34,727 nt of DNA from assembly GCF_008831035.1 (NCBI RefSeq), contig NZ_WAJR01000024.1, positions 1 through 34,727 of the forward strand. The letters are read 5' to 3'. Source of the stretch: Ellagibacter isourolithinifaciens. GTDB lineage: Bacteria; Actinomycetota; Coriobacteriia; Coriobacteriales; Eggerthellaceae. Below are positions 7,688-16,274 of this stretch, in pieces. Numbering within the stretch: position 1 is the first letter of the stretch; the number at the start of each line of letters is the position of its first letter. The position numbers and the translations under genes were made by a program. Below the pieces are notes generated by a model. That model did no database searches, had not been told where the DNA came from, and worked only from the letters and a program-made list of their open reading frames with translations.

Positions 7688-8767
7688 TTACCCTTCGTAG
7701 CCGTACAGGTTTCCCTCGCCCGTGTACTCCACTTCGCCCGCGCCGGCGACAATGCGCCCGACGCGATAGGTGGTCTCGCCCGCCTTCGCAAGCGCGGCCT
7801 CGACCTCGTCCACACGGTCGGGGTCGACGATCAAGATCATGCCGACACCCATGTTGAAGGTCTTGAGCGCCTGGCCCTCGGAGAGATCGGCTGCCTCACA
7901 CACGTACTTCGCGATGGCGGGAACGGGCCACGTGCCTAGATCAACCTGGGCGTTCACCTGAGAATTCAGCGCGCGGTTGAGGTTCTCGGTGATACCGCCG
8001 CCCGTGATGTGCGCAAGCGCACGCACAGCCTTGGGGCACTCGGCGAGCACGGAGAGCACCTGCTTCACGTAGATGCGCGTCGGAGTGAGCAGCGCCTCGC
8101 CCACCGAATTGCCGTCGAGCGCGTCAACGGGGGCCAAAAGCTCCTCGGCGCTCTTCCCCTCCACGCACACCTTGCGCGCGAGCGAGTAGCCATTGGAGTG
8201 CAAGCCCGACGACGCAAGTCCGATGAGCACATCGCCCTCGCGCACGCTTTCGGGATCGAGCATCTTCGGGCGATCGACCACGCCCACCGTGAAGCCGGAC
8301 AGGTCGTAATCGTCAGGGTCCATAACACCGGGGTGCTCAGCCATCTCGCCGCCGATGAGCGCGCAGCCCGCCTGGCGGCAGCCCTCGCCGATGCCCGCCA
8401 CGACTTCCGCCACATGCTCGCGGCGCAGCTTGCCGATCGCGATGTAATCCAAGAAGAACAGCGGCTCGGCGCCGCAGGCGAGGATGTCGTTCACGCACAT
8501 GGCGACAAGGTCGATGCCCACCGTGCCATGCTTGCCGACAAGCTGGGCCACCTTGAGCTTGGTGCCCACGCCATCGGTGCCCGACACGAGCAGCGGATCT
8601 TCCATCCCCTTCGCCGCCGCGATGGAGAACAGGCCGCCGAAGCCGCCGATGTCGCCCACGACCTCGGGGCGGTAGGTTGAATGCACGGTTTCCTTGATCG
8701 CGTCGACCGCTCGCGCGCCCTCGGCCGTGTCAACGCCCGCCGCCGCGTAGGTGATTTCCTCGCTCAC
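7688..8767 (-). CDS. purM: Phosphoribosylformylglycinamidine cyclo-ligase PurM
   Basis: PurM (AIR synthetase) closes FGAM to AIR using ATP, step 5 of purine synthesis. The 359-residue protein shows the family start 'TYAAAGVDTAEGARAVDAIK', the nucleotide and phosphate motif 'SGTDGVGTKLKVAQ', 'DLVAMCVNDILACGAEPLFFLDY', and 'IGLASSGLHSNGYSLAR'. The start is GTG at 8767, with GAAGGAG about 7 nt upstream. A longer frame to 8842 would run back into purF. It follows purF by 40 nt and is almost certainly in the same transcript. Confidence 0.97.
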   Translation of the reverse strand: MSEEITYAAAGVDTAEGARAVDAIKETVHSTYRPEVVGDIGGFGGLFSIAAAKGMEDPLLVSGTDGVGTKLKVAQLVGKHGTVGIDLVAMCVNDILACGAEPLFFLDYIAIGKLRREHVAEVVAGIGEGCRQAGCALIGGEMAEHPGVMDPDDYDLSGFTVGVVDRPKMLDPESVREGDVLIGLASSGLHSNGYSLARKVCVEGKSAEELLAPVDALDGNSVGEALLTPTRIYVKQVLSVLAECPKAVRALAHITGGGITENLNRALNSQVNAQVDLGTWPVPAIAKYVCEAADLSEGQALKTFNMGVGMILIVDPDRVDEVEAALAKAGETTYRVGRIVAGAGEVEYTGEGNLYGYEG

Positions 8768-8807
8768 TTTTCGCTCCTTCTCATAAAAGTTCCCATCCTG
8801 CAAGCAA

Positions 8808-10313
8808 CTACAGGGTGACCTGGGTTTTCTCAGCTTTCTCACTCTCGCGCGCGTACTCTGCGGCGAAATCCGCCTTGGTCATGAAGCTCTTCTTGGCCGT
8901 GGAGGGCGGAATCTCCACGGGGTAGTCGCCCGAGAAGCACGCCTCGCAGAAGCTAGGTTCGCGCACGTCGGGAAGCGACTCGCGCAGGCCGGGCAGGCTG
9001 ATGAACGCGAGCGAGTCGGCGCCCATCCACTCGCACATCTCCTCGTTGGTCATGTTCGCGGCGATGAGCTGGTCGCGCGTGTCGGTGTCGATGCCGTAGA
9101 AGCACGGCCAGAGCACCTCAGGGCTCACGATGCGCAGGTGGACCTCGGTGGCTCCCGCCTGGCGCAGCATCTCGATGAGCTTCTTGGAGGTGTTGCCGCG
9201 CACGATGGAGTCGTCGATCACGACAAGGCGCTTGCCCGAGATGACGCTCGGCAGCGGGTTCAGCTTCAGGCGAATGCCCAGCTGACGCATAGCCTGCGTC
9301 GGCTGGATGAACGTGCGACCCACGTAGCGATTCTTCACGATGCCGTCGGCGTAGGGGATGCCGCTTTCGAAGGCGAAGCCCATGGCCGAGGGGATTCCCG
9401 AGTCGGGCACGCCGAGCACCAGATCAGCGTCGGCCGGAGCCTCGCGCGCCAAGATGCGGCCCATGTTGCGCCTGGCCTGGTAGACCGACTGACCGTCCAT
9501 CACCGAGTCAGGGCGGGCAAAGTACACGTACTCGAAGATGCAGCTCGCGCGGCGGCCGGCGGGCACGCCCTGCTCGGAGGTGACGCCGTCTTTGCTGAAA
9601 CGCACGATCTCGCCCGGGTTCACGTCGCGCACGTATTCCGCGCCCACGATATCGAGTCCGCAGGTCTCGGAGGAAACGACCCAGCCGCGATCGTCGGGAA
9701 GCTTGCCCATGCACAGCGGGCGGATGCCGTTCGGGTCGCGGAAGGCGTAGAGGCAGTCGGGGCTTGCGAGCACCATGGCGTAGGCGCCCTTCAGGTGCTC
9801 CATGGCGAAGCGAATGCCCTCGCGCAGGTGATGAGTCTTCTTGGTAATGTCGCCGATCGCCTTCGCCGCCACCTCGGAGTCGGTTCCCGAGCGAAGCTGG
9901 ATGCCGTCATCGATCAGGCGGGCGCGCAGGCTGTTCGTGTTCACGAGCGTGCCGTTGTGCGCGAGGGCTATGAGCGTCTCGTCGATTGCCGAGATATGGG
10001 GCTGGGCGGCCTCCCACGACGCCGCGGCGCCGGAAGTGGAGTAGCGGGCATGGCCGACTGCCACAAAGCCGGTGAGCGCAGCGAGGCTCGCTTCGTCAAA
10101 CACCTGTGTGACCAGGCCCAAGTCCTTGGAAGCCATAATGGTCTCGCCATCCCCCACAGCGATTCCCGCGCTTTCCTGCCCGCGGTGCTGAAGCGCCTGC
10201 AGGCCGAAGCACGTCATACGCGCGACGTCCTCACCAGGAGCGAAGACGCCAAACACGGCACATTCCTCTTCGAGGCGGTCGGGGCGTTCGCCCGGCAGTA
10301 TCGAAGTGCTCAT
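8808..10313 (-). CDS. purF: Amidophosphoribosyltransferase PurF (Fe-S type)
   Basis: PurF makes phosphoribosylamine from PRPP and glutamine, the committed purine step. The 501-residue protein has a short propeptide before Cys18 (LEEEC-AVFGVF), the nucleophile of the Ntn glutaminase domain once exposed by cleavage. The phosphoribosyltransferase domain carries 'LVVIDDSIVRGNTSKK' for PRPP binding. Cysteines at ASCIFEY, WPCFYGID and CEAC near the C-terminus match the positions that hold a [4Fe-4S] cluster in Bacillus-type PurF, so an oxygen-labile cluster is likely. The start ATG has AAAGGAGA 8 nt upstream and overlaps the sortase stop by 4 nt (ATGA), implying translational coupling. Confidence 0.97.
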   Translation of the reverse strand: MSTSILPGERPDRLEEECAVFGVFAPGEDVARMTCFGLQALQHRGQESAGIAVGDGETIMASKDLGLVTQVFDEASLAALTGFVAVGHARYSTSGAAASWEAAQPHISAIDETLIALAHNGTLVNTNSLRARLIDDGIQLRSGTDSEVAAKAIGDITKKTHHLREGIRFAMEHLKGAYAMVLASPDCLYAFRDPNGIRPLCMGKLPDDRGWVVSSETCGLDIVGAEYVRDVNPGEIVRFSKDGVTSEQGVPAGRRASCIFEYVYFARPDSVMDGQSVYQARRNMGRILAREAPADADLVLGVPDSGIPSAMGFAFESGIPYADGIVKNRYVGRTFIQPTQAMRQLGIRLKLNPLPSVISGKRLVVIDDSIVRGNTSKKLIEMLRQAGATEVHLRIVSPEVLWPCFYGIDTDTRDQLIAANMTNEEMCEWMGADSLAFISLPGLRESLPDVREPSFCEACFSGDYPVEIPPSTAKKSFMTKADFAAEYARESEKAEKTQVTL

Positions 10314-11341
10314 GAAACGATCTCCTTTGCTGCATCGTCTATTGTCGCGGCCGCGTTGGGATCGACCATACTCGTCCCGCCGCTGCCGCCATTTGCGTTG
10401 TTCGCATTGTTCGCATTGTTCGTATTGTTCGCGGCCGAACCTTCAGGCACCGTACCAGAAGAATTGACGGCGGCATATTCAACCGGCACACAGCACAGCA
10501 CGTAGCGCGCATCTGTGTTGCTATCGCAGGTGGAAAACATGAAGAAGCGGGAAATGGCCGACGCATCGGGCGCCGCCGGGTCGCACTCGACAATGCTGCG
10601 GCTAATCTTGTCGGCAACGTAAGAAGTGAAGGCGGCATCGCTTTCGAACTTCGTCTGCACGATGGACTCCGACCCGCTGCAGTGGACAAGCGACACCGAC
10701 TGCAGGCGCCACGAGCCCTTCGGGGTGAGCAGGTACACCGTGCGATGCTCGTTGAACTGCTCGGCGTCGGCAAAATCGGCGATCGCGGCAAACATTTCCC
10801 CATTCTGCAGGTGATGGCCCTGCACGATGTTGTTCTTGTCCGAGAAGTCGGCGGCATTCGACGACAGCAGATACGGCGTGCCGTAGGTAGGCAGCCACCA
10901 TCCGCCCGAATTGCCCTGGAAATCGATGGTGAGGTACTTGTCGGGATTCGACTCGGGCGCGTGGACGATGGGGTAATTCACGTTCGTGCCCGGGATGAAG
11001 ATCCACCCGACCGTGTCGGGGTTGATCGCGAGAAGGGCATCCCAATCGACGGTGAGGTCGGCAAGCGATGCGCTGGACGCGTCGGAGAGCGCAGAGTCAG
11101 AGAGAAACGCCTTGTCGGCCACGTCGTCGTAGGATTTCTGGCCCTCGTGATAAGTGAGCAGGATGCTTCCCAAGGCGAACGCAGCCGCAAGGAACACCAC
11201 GATGGCCACGACGAGGATCGCGGTCCAAAGACCGAAGCGCCGCTTCCGCGCAGGGGCAACCGCGCGCGCAGGAGCGGTCGCACGCATATGCGCGCCCCCG
11301 TTGAACTGCGCTTCCCCTCGCCCTCGACGATTCGTGGACAT
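10310..11341 (-). CDS. Class B sortase
   Basis: This 343-residue protein has an N-terminal membrane anchor (about 37-62) followed by a sortase domain. Motifs are 'TVGWIFIPGTNVNYPIVH' (110-127), the catalytic His in VQGHHLQNGEMF (H176), Cys in FSTCD (C272) and Arg in DARYVLC (R279). The GH-H/N-x-x-NG-x-MF context is typical of class B sortases, which anchor surface proteins or build pili by transpeptidation at a C-terminal signal. The tail after residue 300 is low complexity, rich in Asn, Ala and Gly. No LPXTG-type substrate gene is nearby. The start ATG follows GGGAAGG. The 4-nt overlap with purF is unusual company for a sortase. A -10-like TATTAT sits at plus 11413-11418, without a clear -35. 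Confidence 0.9.
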   Translation of the reverse strand: MSTNRRGRGEAQFNGGAHMRATAPARAVAPARKRRFGLWTAILVVAIVVFLAAAFALGSILLTYHEGQKSYDDVADKAFLSDSALSDASSASLADLTVDWDALLAINPDTVGWIFIPGTNVNYPIVHAPESNPDKYLTIDFQGNSGGWWLPTYGTPYLLSSNAADFSDKNNIVQGHHLQNGEMFAAIADFADAEQFNEHRTVYLLTPKGSWRLQSVSLVHCSGSESIVQTKFESDAAFTSYVADKISRSIVECDPAAPDASAISRFFMFSTCDSNTDARYVLCCVPVEYAAVNSSGTVPEGSAANNTNNANNANNANGGSGGTSMVDPNAAATIDDAAKEIVS

Positions 11342-11689
11342 ACTCGCCTTCCCGTGGATTCCCCACTGCGGAGCCCGCGCCCCGCAATCCGTGCTTTCGC
11401 TGAAACCTCACTATAATAAGCGACGCCCCCGAGCGGGGGCGCCACAGGTGCTCGCATACGCAAATTTCATCGGCAAGCGCGCCCCAGGAAGAAGGAGCGC
11501 CTCGGTCGCCGCGCGCCGAACGGGTTCGGGGCAACGCGGTGCGGCCGACGGCCAGCCCGCCTCACAGGCGCGATGCGACCGACAATCGGCGGCTCACTCA
11601 TCTCCCCTGCGCGCAGGCGCAATTGCGGCTTGCGGCTCGAACGCCAATGCCGTCGATGCCCTGCCAGACCGCTCGCCAACGCGATGCGG
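11342..11689. other. Intergenic region with a GC hairpin, no gene seen
   Basis: This 348-bp stretch is GC-rich. It holds a 7-bp perfect hairpin, CGCCCCC/GGGGGCG with loop GAGC (11424-11441), and a 12-bp palindrome CCTGCGCGCAGG (11606-11617). Open frames crossing it show no recognisable protein. The hairpin lies upstream of the sortase and downstream of the 39-residue gene. Confidence 0.5.
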
Positions 11690-11809
11690 CTACTTCTTCT
11701 TGAGCTCGTCGATGAAGCCCTTCGCGATGAACGCGACGATGATGATGACAATGACGGCAACGATGCCGGCGATAATCCCCGGATTGTCGGGAATGAAGCT
11801 CAAATTCAT
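11690..11809 (-). CDS. Small single-pass membrane protein, 39 residues
   Basis: A short frame encodes MNLSFIPDNP, one hydrophobic helix of about 20 residues (GIIAGIVAVI...AFIA), and a charged tail KGFIDELKKK. The ATG at 11809 is preceded by GAAAGAGGGG, a good ribosome site, and the helix with positive-inside tail argues for a real product. The frame stays open further upstream but without a better start. The function is unknown; small membrane peptides of this kind include stress peptides and toxin-like peptides. It is divergent from metY, with about 390 bp between. Confidence 0.6.
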   Translation of the reverse strand: MNLSFIPDNPGIIAGIVAVIVIIIVAFIAKGFIDELKKK

Positions 11810-12118
11810 GATGGCCCCTCTTTCAAACGCGACGCGAATGCGTCTGTCGGTCAAGCTCAATCTAAACGGTATCCATAGTAACGCCATCCTTTCCTTCACG
11901 CAAGCTCCACAATTGGCGAAACGAGTTCTGTAAACAATAATTTACGCAGGTGAAAGCGTTGTTTAACAGTTTGATACCAATCCCAAAGATGAGAAAGCCA
12001 GTTTTTCGGCAATCAGCCGCGGATTCGCCTTCCCCGCCGCTTATCGATGCAATAGATAAACGGTTATCGACGTTTTAGCAGGTCAGTAGAAAATATTTCG
12101 ATTTTCCCCGAAAGCCTA
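11810..12118. other. AT-richer intergenic region upstream of metY
   Basis: The divergent gap is visibly AT-richer than the genes around it. I see no gene and no recognisable SAM riboswitch. The metY promoter follows at 12119-12147, leaving only about 50 nt of leader, too short for a riboswitch. Confidence 0.5.
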
Positions 12119-12147
12119 TTGACCAAGTGGGCGTTACCACGTATAAC
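12119..12147 (+). promoter_or_regulatory. metY promoter
   Basis: TTGACC (12119-12124) and TATAAC (12142-12147) are separated by exactly 17 bp, close to the housekeeping sigma consensus. The metY ATG follows 57 nt later with TAGGAG as ribosome site. Confidence 0.8.
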
Positions 12148-12203
12148 TACCACCGCTATATGAATTAGCGAATTCAATCGCAATCGTTTTAGGAGATAAC
12201 GAC

Positions 12204-13502
12204 ATGTCTGAAAAAGAGAACGCTTACTCGTTCGAGACCCTGCAGATTCACGCCGGACAGGAAAACCCCGACCCTGCGACCGATGCACGCGCCGTGCCGA
12301 TCTACCTGACGTCCTCCTTCGTGTTCAAAGACGCCGCGACCGCAGCCGGGCGCTTCGGACTCACTGAGCCGGGCAACATCTATTCCCGCCTGACCAACCC
12401 CACCGTTTCCGTTTTCGAGGAGCGCATCGCCGCACTCGAGGGCGGCGTCGGAGCGCTTGGTGTCGCCACCGGCTCGGCCGCCATCACCATCGCGGTGCAG
12501 AACATCGCCACGGTTGGCGACCATATCGTCTCCTCCACCAACCTTTACGGAGGCACGCTCAATCTGTTCGAGCACACCCTTTCCGAACAGGGACTTTCCA
12601 CCACGTTCGTGAACCCTGCCGACCTCGACGCCGTCGAAGCCGCCATCCAGGACAACACCAAGCTCCTCTACGCGGAGACGCTCGGCAACCCGAATTCCGA
12701 CGTACTCGACATCGAGGGCTGGGCCGCCATCGCGCACAAGCACAATCTTCCGCTCGTCGTGGACGACACCTTCTCGACGCCCTACCTGCTGCGCCCGATT
12801 GAGCACGGCGCCGACGTGGTGGTCGCGTCCGCCACGAAATTCATCGGCGGACATGGCACGGCGATGGGCGGCGTGATCATCGATGCGGGCAAGTTCGATT
12901 GGGCTGGCAACGCCGACAAGTTCCCCGGCGTCGCGAAGCCGAACCCGAGCTACCACGGCGTCGTGTTCACCGAAGCCGCAGGCGAGGCCGCCTATATCAC
13001 CAAGGCGCGCGCCACGCTCCTGCGCGACCAGGGCGCAACGCTGTCCCCTTTCAACGCGTTTATCCTGCTCCAGGGACTGGAAACGCTCTCTCTGCGCGTC
13101 GAGCGCCACGTCGAGAACGCGCTTAAGGTCGTCGACTTCCTGAACAGCCACCCGCAGGTCGAGCGCGTGAACCACCCATCGCTTTCGACCGGCCGCGCGA
13201 AGGAGCTCTACAACGAGTACTATCCCAACGGAGCTGCTTCCATCTTCACGTTCGAGATCAAGGGCACGGCCGAGACCGCTTGCAAGTTCACCGAGAGCCT
13301 GAAGCTGTTCAGCCTGCTCGCGAACGTGGCGGACGTGAAAAGCCTTGTCATCCATCCGGCGTCGACCACGCACTCGCAGCTGACCGACAAGGAGCTTGAG
13401 GCCGCGGGCATCTCCCCCACGACGATTCGCCTGTCTATCGGCACCGAAAACATCAAGGACATCTTGGCCGACCTTGAGCAGGGCTTTGACGCGGTGAAGT
13501 AG
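12204..13502 (+). CDS. metY: O-acetylhomoserine sulfhydrylase (Cys/Met metabolism PLP enzyme)
   Basis: The 432-residue protein belongs to the Cys/Met-metabolism PLP family. It starts 'FETLQIHAGQENPDPATDARAVPIY', the pattern of O-acetylhomoserine aminocarboxypropyltransferases, which make homocysteine from O-acetylhomoserine and sulfide. The PLP lysine is K212 in SATKFIGGHG. YSRLTNPT (60-67) and DDTFSTPYLLRP (187-198) are cofactor-pocket motifs. Length is typical of MetY and longer than MetB/MetC. It stands alone on the plus strand with its own promoter (12119-12147) and strong hairpin (13529-13571). The ribosome site is GGAG 8 nt before ATG. Confidence 0.93.
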   Translation: MSEKENAYSFETLQIHAGQENPDPATDARAVPIYLTSSFVFKDAATAAGRFGLTEPGNIYSRLTNPTVSVFEERIAALEGGVGALGVATGSAAITIAVQNIATVGDHIVSSTNLYGGTLNLFEHTLSEQGLSTTFVNPADLDAVEAAIQDNTKLLYAETLGNPNSDVLDIEGWAAIAHKHNLPLVVDDTFSTPYLLRPIEHGADVVVASATKFIGGHGTAMGGVIIDAGKFDWAGNADKFPGVAKPNPSYHGVVFTEAAGEAAYITKARATLLRDQGATLSPFNAFILLQGLETLSLRVERHVENALKVVDFLNSHPQVERVNHPSLSTGRAKELYNEYYPNGAASIFTFEIKGTAETACKFTESLKLFSLLANVADVKSLVIHPASTTHSQLTDKELEAAGISPTTIRLSIGTENIKDILADLEQGFDAVK

Positions 13503-13528
13503 TCGCACGACAGTTTGGACCCTAATAA

Positions 13529-13571
13529 ACGAGGGGCCGCCTGCGGTTTTGAACTACAGGCGGCCCCTCGT
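13529..13571 (+). terminator. Strong hairpin after metY
   Basis: A perfect 15-bp stem, ACGAGGGGCCGCCTG (13529-13543) with CAGGCGGCCCCTCGT (13557-13571), and a 13-nt loop start 27 nt past the metY stop. The T-run is poor (TGTTCGTGTT). Its symmetry would also suit the convergent queF transcript. Confidence 0.75.
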
Positions 13572-13702
13572 GTTCGTGTTGCACAGAGGGCGAAGCGACG
13601 TCGCGGGGCGCGGGCACGGCAGCAAGGCAGCCCGCAGATCGAGTCACGAGTCGCCGCAGGCCGTGCGCATCGCCCGCTCGTGCCCCCTACCCGCGCGCCC
13701 CT

Positions 13703-14242
13703 TTAGCGGTTGTCCACCTTCTCGGGGTAAAGGTCGTGATGAGACAAGCGCTCCCAGGCCACGTCCTCCCAGCGCGTGCCCGGCTTCCCGTAGTTGCAAT
13801 ACGGGTCGATAGAGATGCCCCCGCGCGGCAGGAACTTGCCCCAGACCTCGATATACTTCGGATCCATCAGCTTGATGAGGTCCTTCATGATGACGTTCAC
13901 GCAGTCCTCATGAAAGTCCCCGTGGTTGCGGAAGCTGAACAGGTACAGCTTCAGGCTCTTGCTCTCAACCATGCGCTCACCCGGCACATAAGCGATGTAG
14001 ATCGTGGCGAAGTCGGGCTGCCCGGTGATCGGGCACAGGCTGGTGAACTCGGGGCAGTTGAACTTCACGAAGTAGTCATTGCCCGGGTGCTTGTTCTCGA
14101 AGGTCTCGAGGACGCTCGGGTCGTAAGTCTGCGGGTAGCGCACTCCCTGGTTGCCCAAAAGCGACAGGTCGTCGGTCCCCTCGCGCTGCGGTTTCTCGTT
14201 CGCCGCGTTCGTCGCGTCCATCGCGCCCGTCATGTTCGCCAT
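13703..14242 (-). CDS. queF: NADPH-dependent preQ0 reductase QueF
   Basis: QueF reduces the nitrile of preQ0 to the amine preQ1, the last free-base step of queuosine synthesis. The 179-residue protein is the short single-domain (YkvM-like) type. The nucleophilic Cys lies in [14 protein letters not shown], and the family signature [15 protein letters not shown] is followed by GDFHEDC. I chose ATG at 14242 because GGGGAGG lies about 6 nt upstream. A longer frame would run far into queC. It is last in the que operon, one base after the queC stop. Confidence 0.95.
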   Translation of the reverse strand: MANMTGAMDATNAANEKPQREGTDDLSLLGNQGVRYPQTYDPSVLETFENKHPGNDYFVKFNCPEFTSLCPITGQPDFATIYIAYVPGERMVESKSLKLYLFSFRNHGDFHEDCVNVIMKDLIKLMDPKYIEVWGKFLPRGGISIDPYCNYGKPGTRWEDVAWERLSHHDLYPEKVDNR

Positions 14243-14243
14243 G

Positions 14244-14984
14244 CTATTCCTCCCCTTCCGCGTTTGCTGCCGCCCACTCAGCGTCGAGCCTGTCGAGCAG
14301 CGGGTCGCGCATCCCGTTCGCCTCGAACGCGCGGTTGCGGTCGATGCACGTCCCGCACGCACCGCAAGGGTAGTCGCCACCCTCGTAGCAGCTCCAAGTG
14401 AGCTCGTAGGGAACGCCCAGCTCAATGCCGCGCGCGACGATATCAGCCTTCGACATTTCCACAAACGGCGCGCAAAGATGCAGCTCGCCGCCCGTTCCTT
14501 CCACAATCGCGCGGTTCATCGCGTCGACGAACTCACGCGAGCAATCGGGATAGGCGTTGCCCGCCCAGTCGTCGTGGTGCGCACCGTAGTAGATCGCGCC
14601 GCACCCGAGCGAGAGCGCCATCGAAGCCGCCGCCGAGAGGAAGAGCCCGTTGCGGAAGGGGACGTAGGTGCTCACCGGCTTGCCATCGCTTTCGGCGAGC
14701 TGGTCGGCATAGCTTTCCTCGGGGATGTCTTGCGAGGAATGCGAGAGCAGGCTGCAATCGCTGTCGGCGAAGATGGCCCCCAAGTCCAAGAAGCGCTGCT
14801 CCACACCGTAATGCGCGGCAACCGCCTTCGCGCTCTCTATTTCCTTGTTATGGCGCTGACCATAGGAAATGGAAAGCGCGTACACATTCTTGGCGCCGTA
14901 ACGCGAAACCGCCATGGCGAGCAGCGTGGTCGAGTCCACGCCGCCCGAGCACAAAACGAGCGCCTTCTCTTCGATAGTGGCCAC
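14244..14984 (-). CDS. queC: 7-cyano-7-deazaguanine (preQ0) synthase QueC
   Basis: QueC converts carboxy-deazaguanine to preQ0 with ATP and ammonia. The 246-residue protein has the PP-loop SGGVDS (13-18). Near its C-terminus are the zinc cysteines [15 protein letters not shown] (C-x7-C-x2-C-x2-C), as in the family. The GTG at 14984 is preferred: GGGAG lies 9 nt upstream and it sits 4 nt after the queE stop. An in-frame GTG at 15008 would overlap queE. It is third in the queD-E-C-F operon. Confidence 0.95.
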   Translation of the reverse strand: MATIEEKALVLCSGGVDSTTLLAMAVSRYGAKNVYALSISYGQRHNKEIESAKAVAAHYGVEQRFLDLGAIFADSDCSLLSHSSQDIPEESYADQLAESDGKPVSTYVPFRNGLFLSAAASMALSLGCGAIYYGAHHDDWAGNAYPDCSREFVDAMNRAIVEGTGGELHLCAPFVEMSKADIVARGIELGVPYELTWSCYEGGDYPCGACGTCIDRNRAFEANGMRDPLLDRLDAEWAAANAEGEE

Positions 14985-14988
14985 GAGG

Positions 14989-15837
14989 CTACACTCCCTT
15001 CTCGACACCCGGCCAGATAATCTTGTGCAGCTGCAGCTGCGCGGTGGCCCAGGTGAGGTTGTTGTCTTGCATGAAATCTACGATGCGCGCAGGGTCGAGG
15101 CGTCCGAACACGGGGCTCAAATACACCGGCACGCGATTGGGAAGACCCAGCTCGCGCGACACTTCCAGCATGCGGACCAGGTCGCCTTCCCCGCCGCAGA
15201 CGAACTTCACGGTGTCGCGCGCGTCAAGGAGCGCAAAGTTCTCGCACAGCATGCGATCCTCCATGCCGCTTGCGGGGAGCTTCCAATCGACCGTGAACGT
15301 GAGGCTGCCGGGAAGCGACGCGCACTCCTCGCGCAAGCTTGCGAGTTCGCACAGGTCAGCGGCACCATTCGTCTCGATTTCCACCCGAAGCCCGCGCCCG
15401 AGGGGGCCGGGCTCGGCAAGCAGCGCGCGCACGAGGCGGGGAAGCTCAGGCTGCAGCGCAGGCTCGCCGCCCGTGAGGGTGATGCACTCCACTCGCGTCT
15501 CGCGCGCCCACGCGACGAGGTCCGCGACCGATACGCGCTCGGCGTGATCCGCGGCAGCGGGCGCGTTTGCCCACATGGTGTCGCAGTACGAACACGCCAG
15601 GTTGCACCCCGTGAAGCGGATGAAGGCGGCGAGTTTGCCCGCGGCGCGCCCTTCCCCATTCACGCTGACGAAGCGCTCGGCAACGGGAAGCGTGCAATCC
15701 GCGCTCGCTTCGAGGGACGCGAGCGCAGCCGACCCATGTGCTGCATCGCGCCCCGACACGCCCGCAGTCTGCGAGCCCGCGTTCACCTCGCCTGCTGCCT
15801 GCGTCTGCGAGCCCACAATATCCCGATCGCTAGCCAC
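14989..15837 (-). CDS. queE: 7-carboxy-7-deazaguanine synthase QueE (radical SAM)
   Basis: QueE rearranges carboxytetrahydropterin to carboxy-deazaguanine using SAM and a [4Fe-4S] cluster. The core begins LPVAERFVSVNGEG, followed by the cluster motif C-x3-C-x2-C (C78, C82, C85 in TGCNLACSYCDTMW), then LTGGEPALQ and EIETNG. The start is uncertain. I give the GTG at 15837, which overlaps the queD stop by 8 nt and would be coupled to it. That leaves an atypical ~48-residue Gly/Ala/Ser-rich leader before the core. Two or three internal GTG codons are alternatives, none with a good ribosome site. The open frame extends further upstream inside queD but is only a shadow there. Confidence 0.9.
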   Translation of the reverse strand: MASDRDIVGSQTQAAGEVNAGSQTAGVSGRDAAHGSAALASLEASADCTLPVAERFVSVNGEGRAAGKLAAFIRFTGCNLACSYCDTMWANAPAAADHAERVSVADLVAWARETRVECITLTGGEPALQPELPRLVRALLAEPGPLGRGLRVEIETNGAADLCELASLREECASLPGSLTFTVDWKLPASGMEDRMLCENFALLDARDTVKFVCGGEGDLVRMLEVSRELGLPNRVPVYLSPVFGRLDPARIVDFMQDNNLTWATAQLQLHKIIWPGVEKGV

Positions 15838-16249
15838 GGTAGATCGCGCAGTTGTTGGGGGTCTCGTACACGTCGACCTGCGACACGGGGAATCCCGCGT
15901 CCGCCAGTTTCCCGTAAAAATAGCGGGCGAAGTTTTCCGCCGTCGTGCGGAAGGGAACCATCGAGAGCGAGAATCCCTCGCGCTCGAGGCACGCGAGCGT
16001 ATCGGGAGCAAGCGAGCCCTCTTCCACCACGAACGAGTGGTCGAAGGCTTCGGTCAGGTCGCGCAGAGCGCCCTTGAAATCAGCGAAGTCGATCACCATG
16101 TCCTTGTGCGTGCCCTGCGTCTGGAGCTCCTCCTGCTCCAAATAGGCAACCACACGCCAGCGGTGGCCGTGGAGATTCTCGCATTTGCCGTGATAGTCGG
16201 TGAGGAAATGAGCAGCATCGAAGCTGCTCTCGGTTTTAAGCCCGTACAT
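15830..16249 (-). CDS. queD: 6-carboxytetrahydropterin synthase QueD
   Basis: QueD makes 6-carboxy-5,6,7,8-tetrahydropterin from dihydroneopterin triphosphate. The 139-residue protein is a standard PTPS-fold size. Zinc ligands are H14 (DAAHFL), H27 and H29 in CENLHGH, and the catalytic Cys is C23 in the same motif. 'DMVIDFADFKG' and 'FDHSFV' are further family motifs. The ATG at 16249 has AAGGGA about 6 nt upstream. The frame stays open upstream to 16528 only because the leader is GC-rich. It is first of the queD-E-C-F operon. The GTP cyclohydrolase gene (folE) is not in the window. Confidence 0.95.
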   Translation of the reverse strand: MYGLKTESSFDAAHFLTDYHGKCENLHGHRWRVVAYLEQEELQTQGTHKDMVIDFADFKGALRDLTEAFDHSFVVEEGSLAPDTLACLEREGFSLSMVPFRTTAENFARYFYGKLADAGFPVSQVDVYETPNNCAIYRG

Positions 16250-16258
16250 CGGCGTCCC

Positions 16259-16274
16259 TTTCACATAAGTGAAA
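16259..16274 (-). promoter_or_regulatory. Inverted repeat overlapping the queD ribosome site
   Basis: TTTCAC-ATAA-GTGAAA is a perfect 6-bp dyad ending about 10 nt before the queD ATG. Its 3' arm runs into the AAAGGGA ribosome site on the mRNA. It could be a translational control hairpin or a protein operator. It lacks the layout of a known preQ1 riboswitch. Confidence 0.5.

Noticed and set aside
9138-10505. Plus-strand frame of 455 codons opposite purF
   Set aside because: It is an antisense shadow. PurF on the minus strand has all catalytic motifs and a ribosome site.
12148-12203. SAM riboswitch in front of metY
   Set aside because: The clear promoter leaves only about 50 nt of leader, and no SAM-riboswitch core motif is visible upstream either.
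12189-13508. Minus-strand open frame of 439 codons opposite metY
   Set aside because: It is the antisense shadow of a well-supported PLP enzyme gene, with no recognisable domain.
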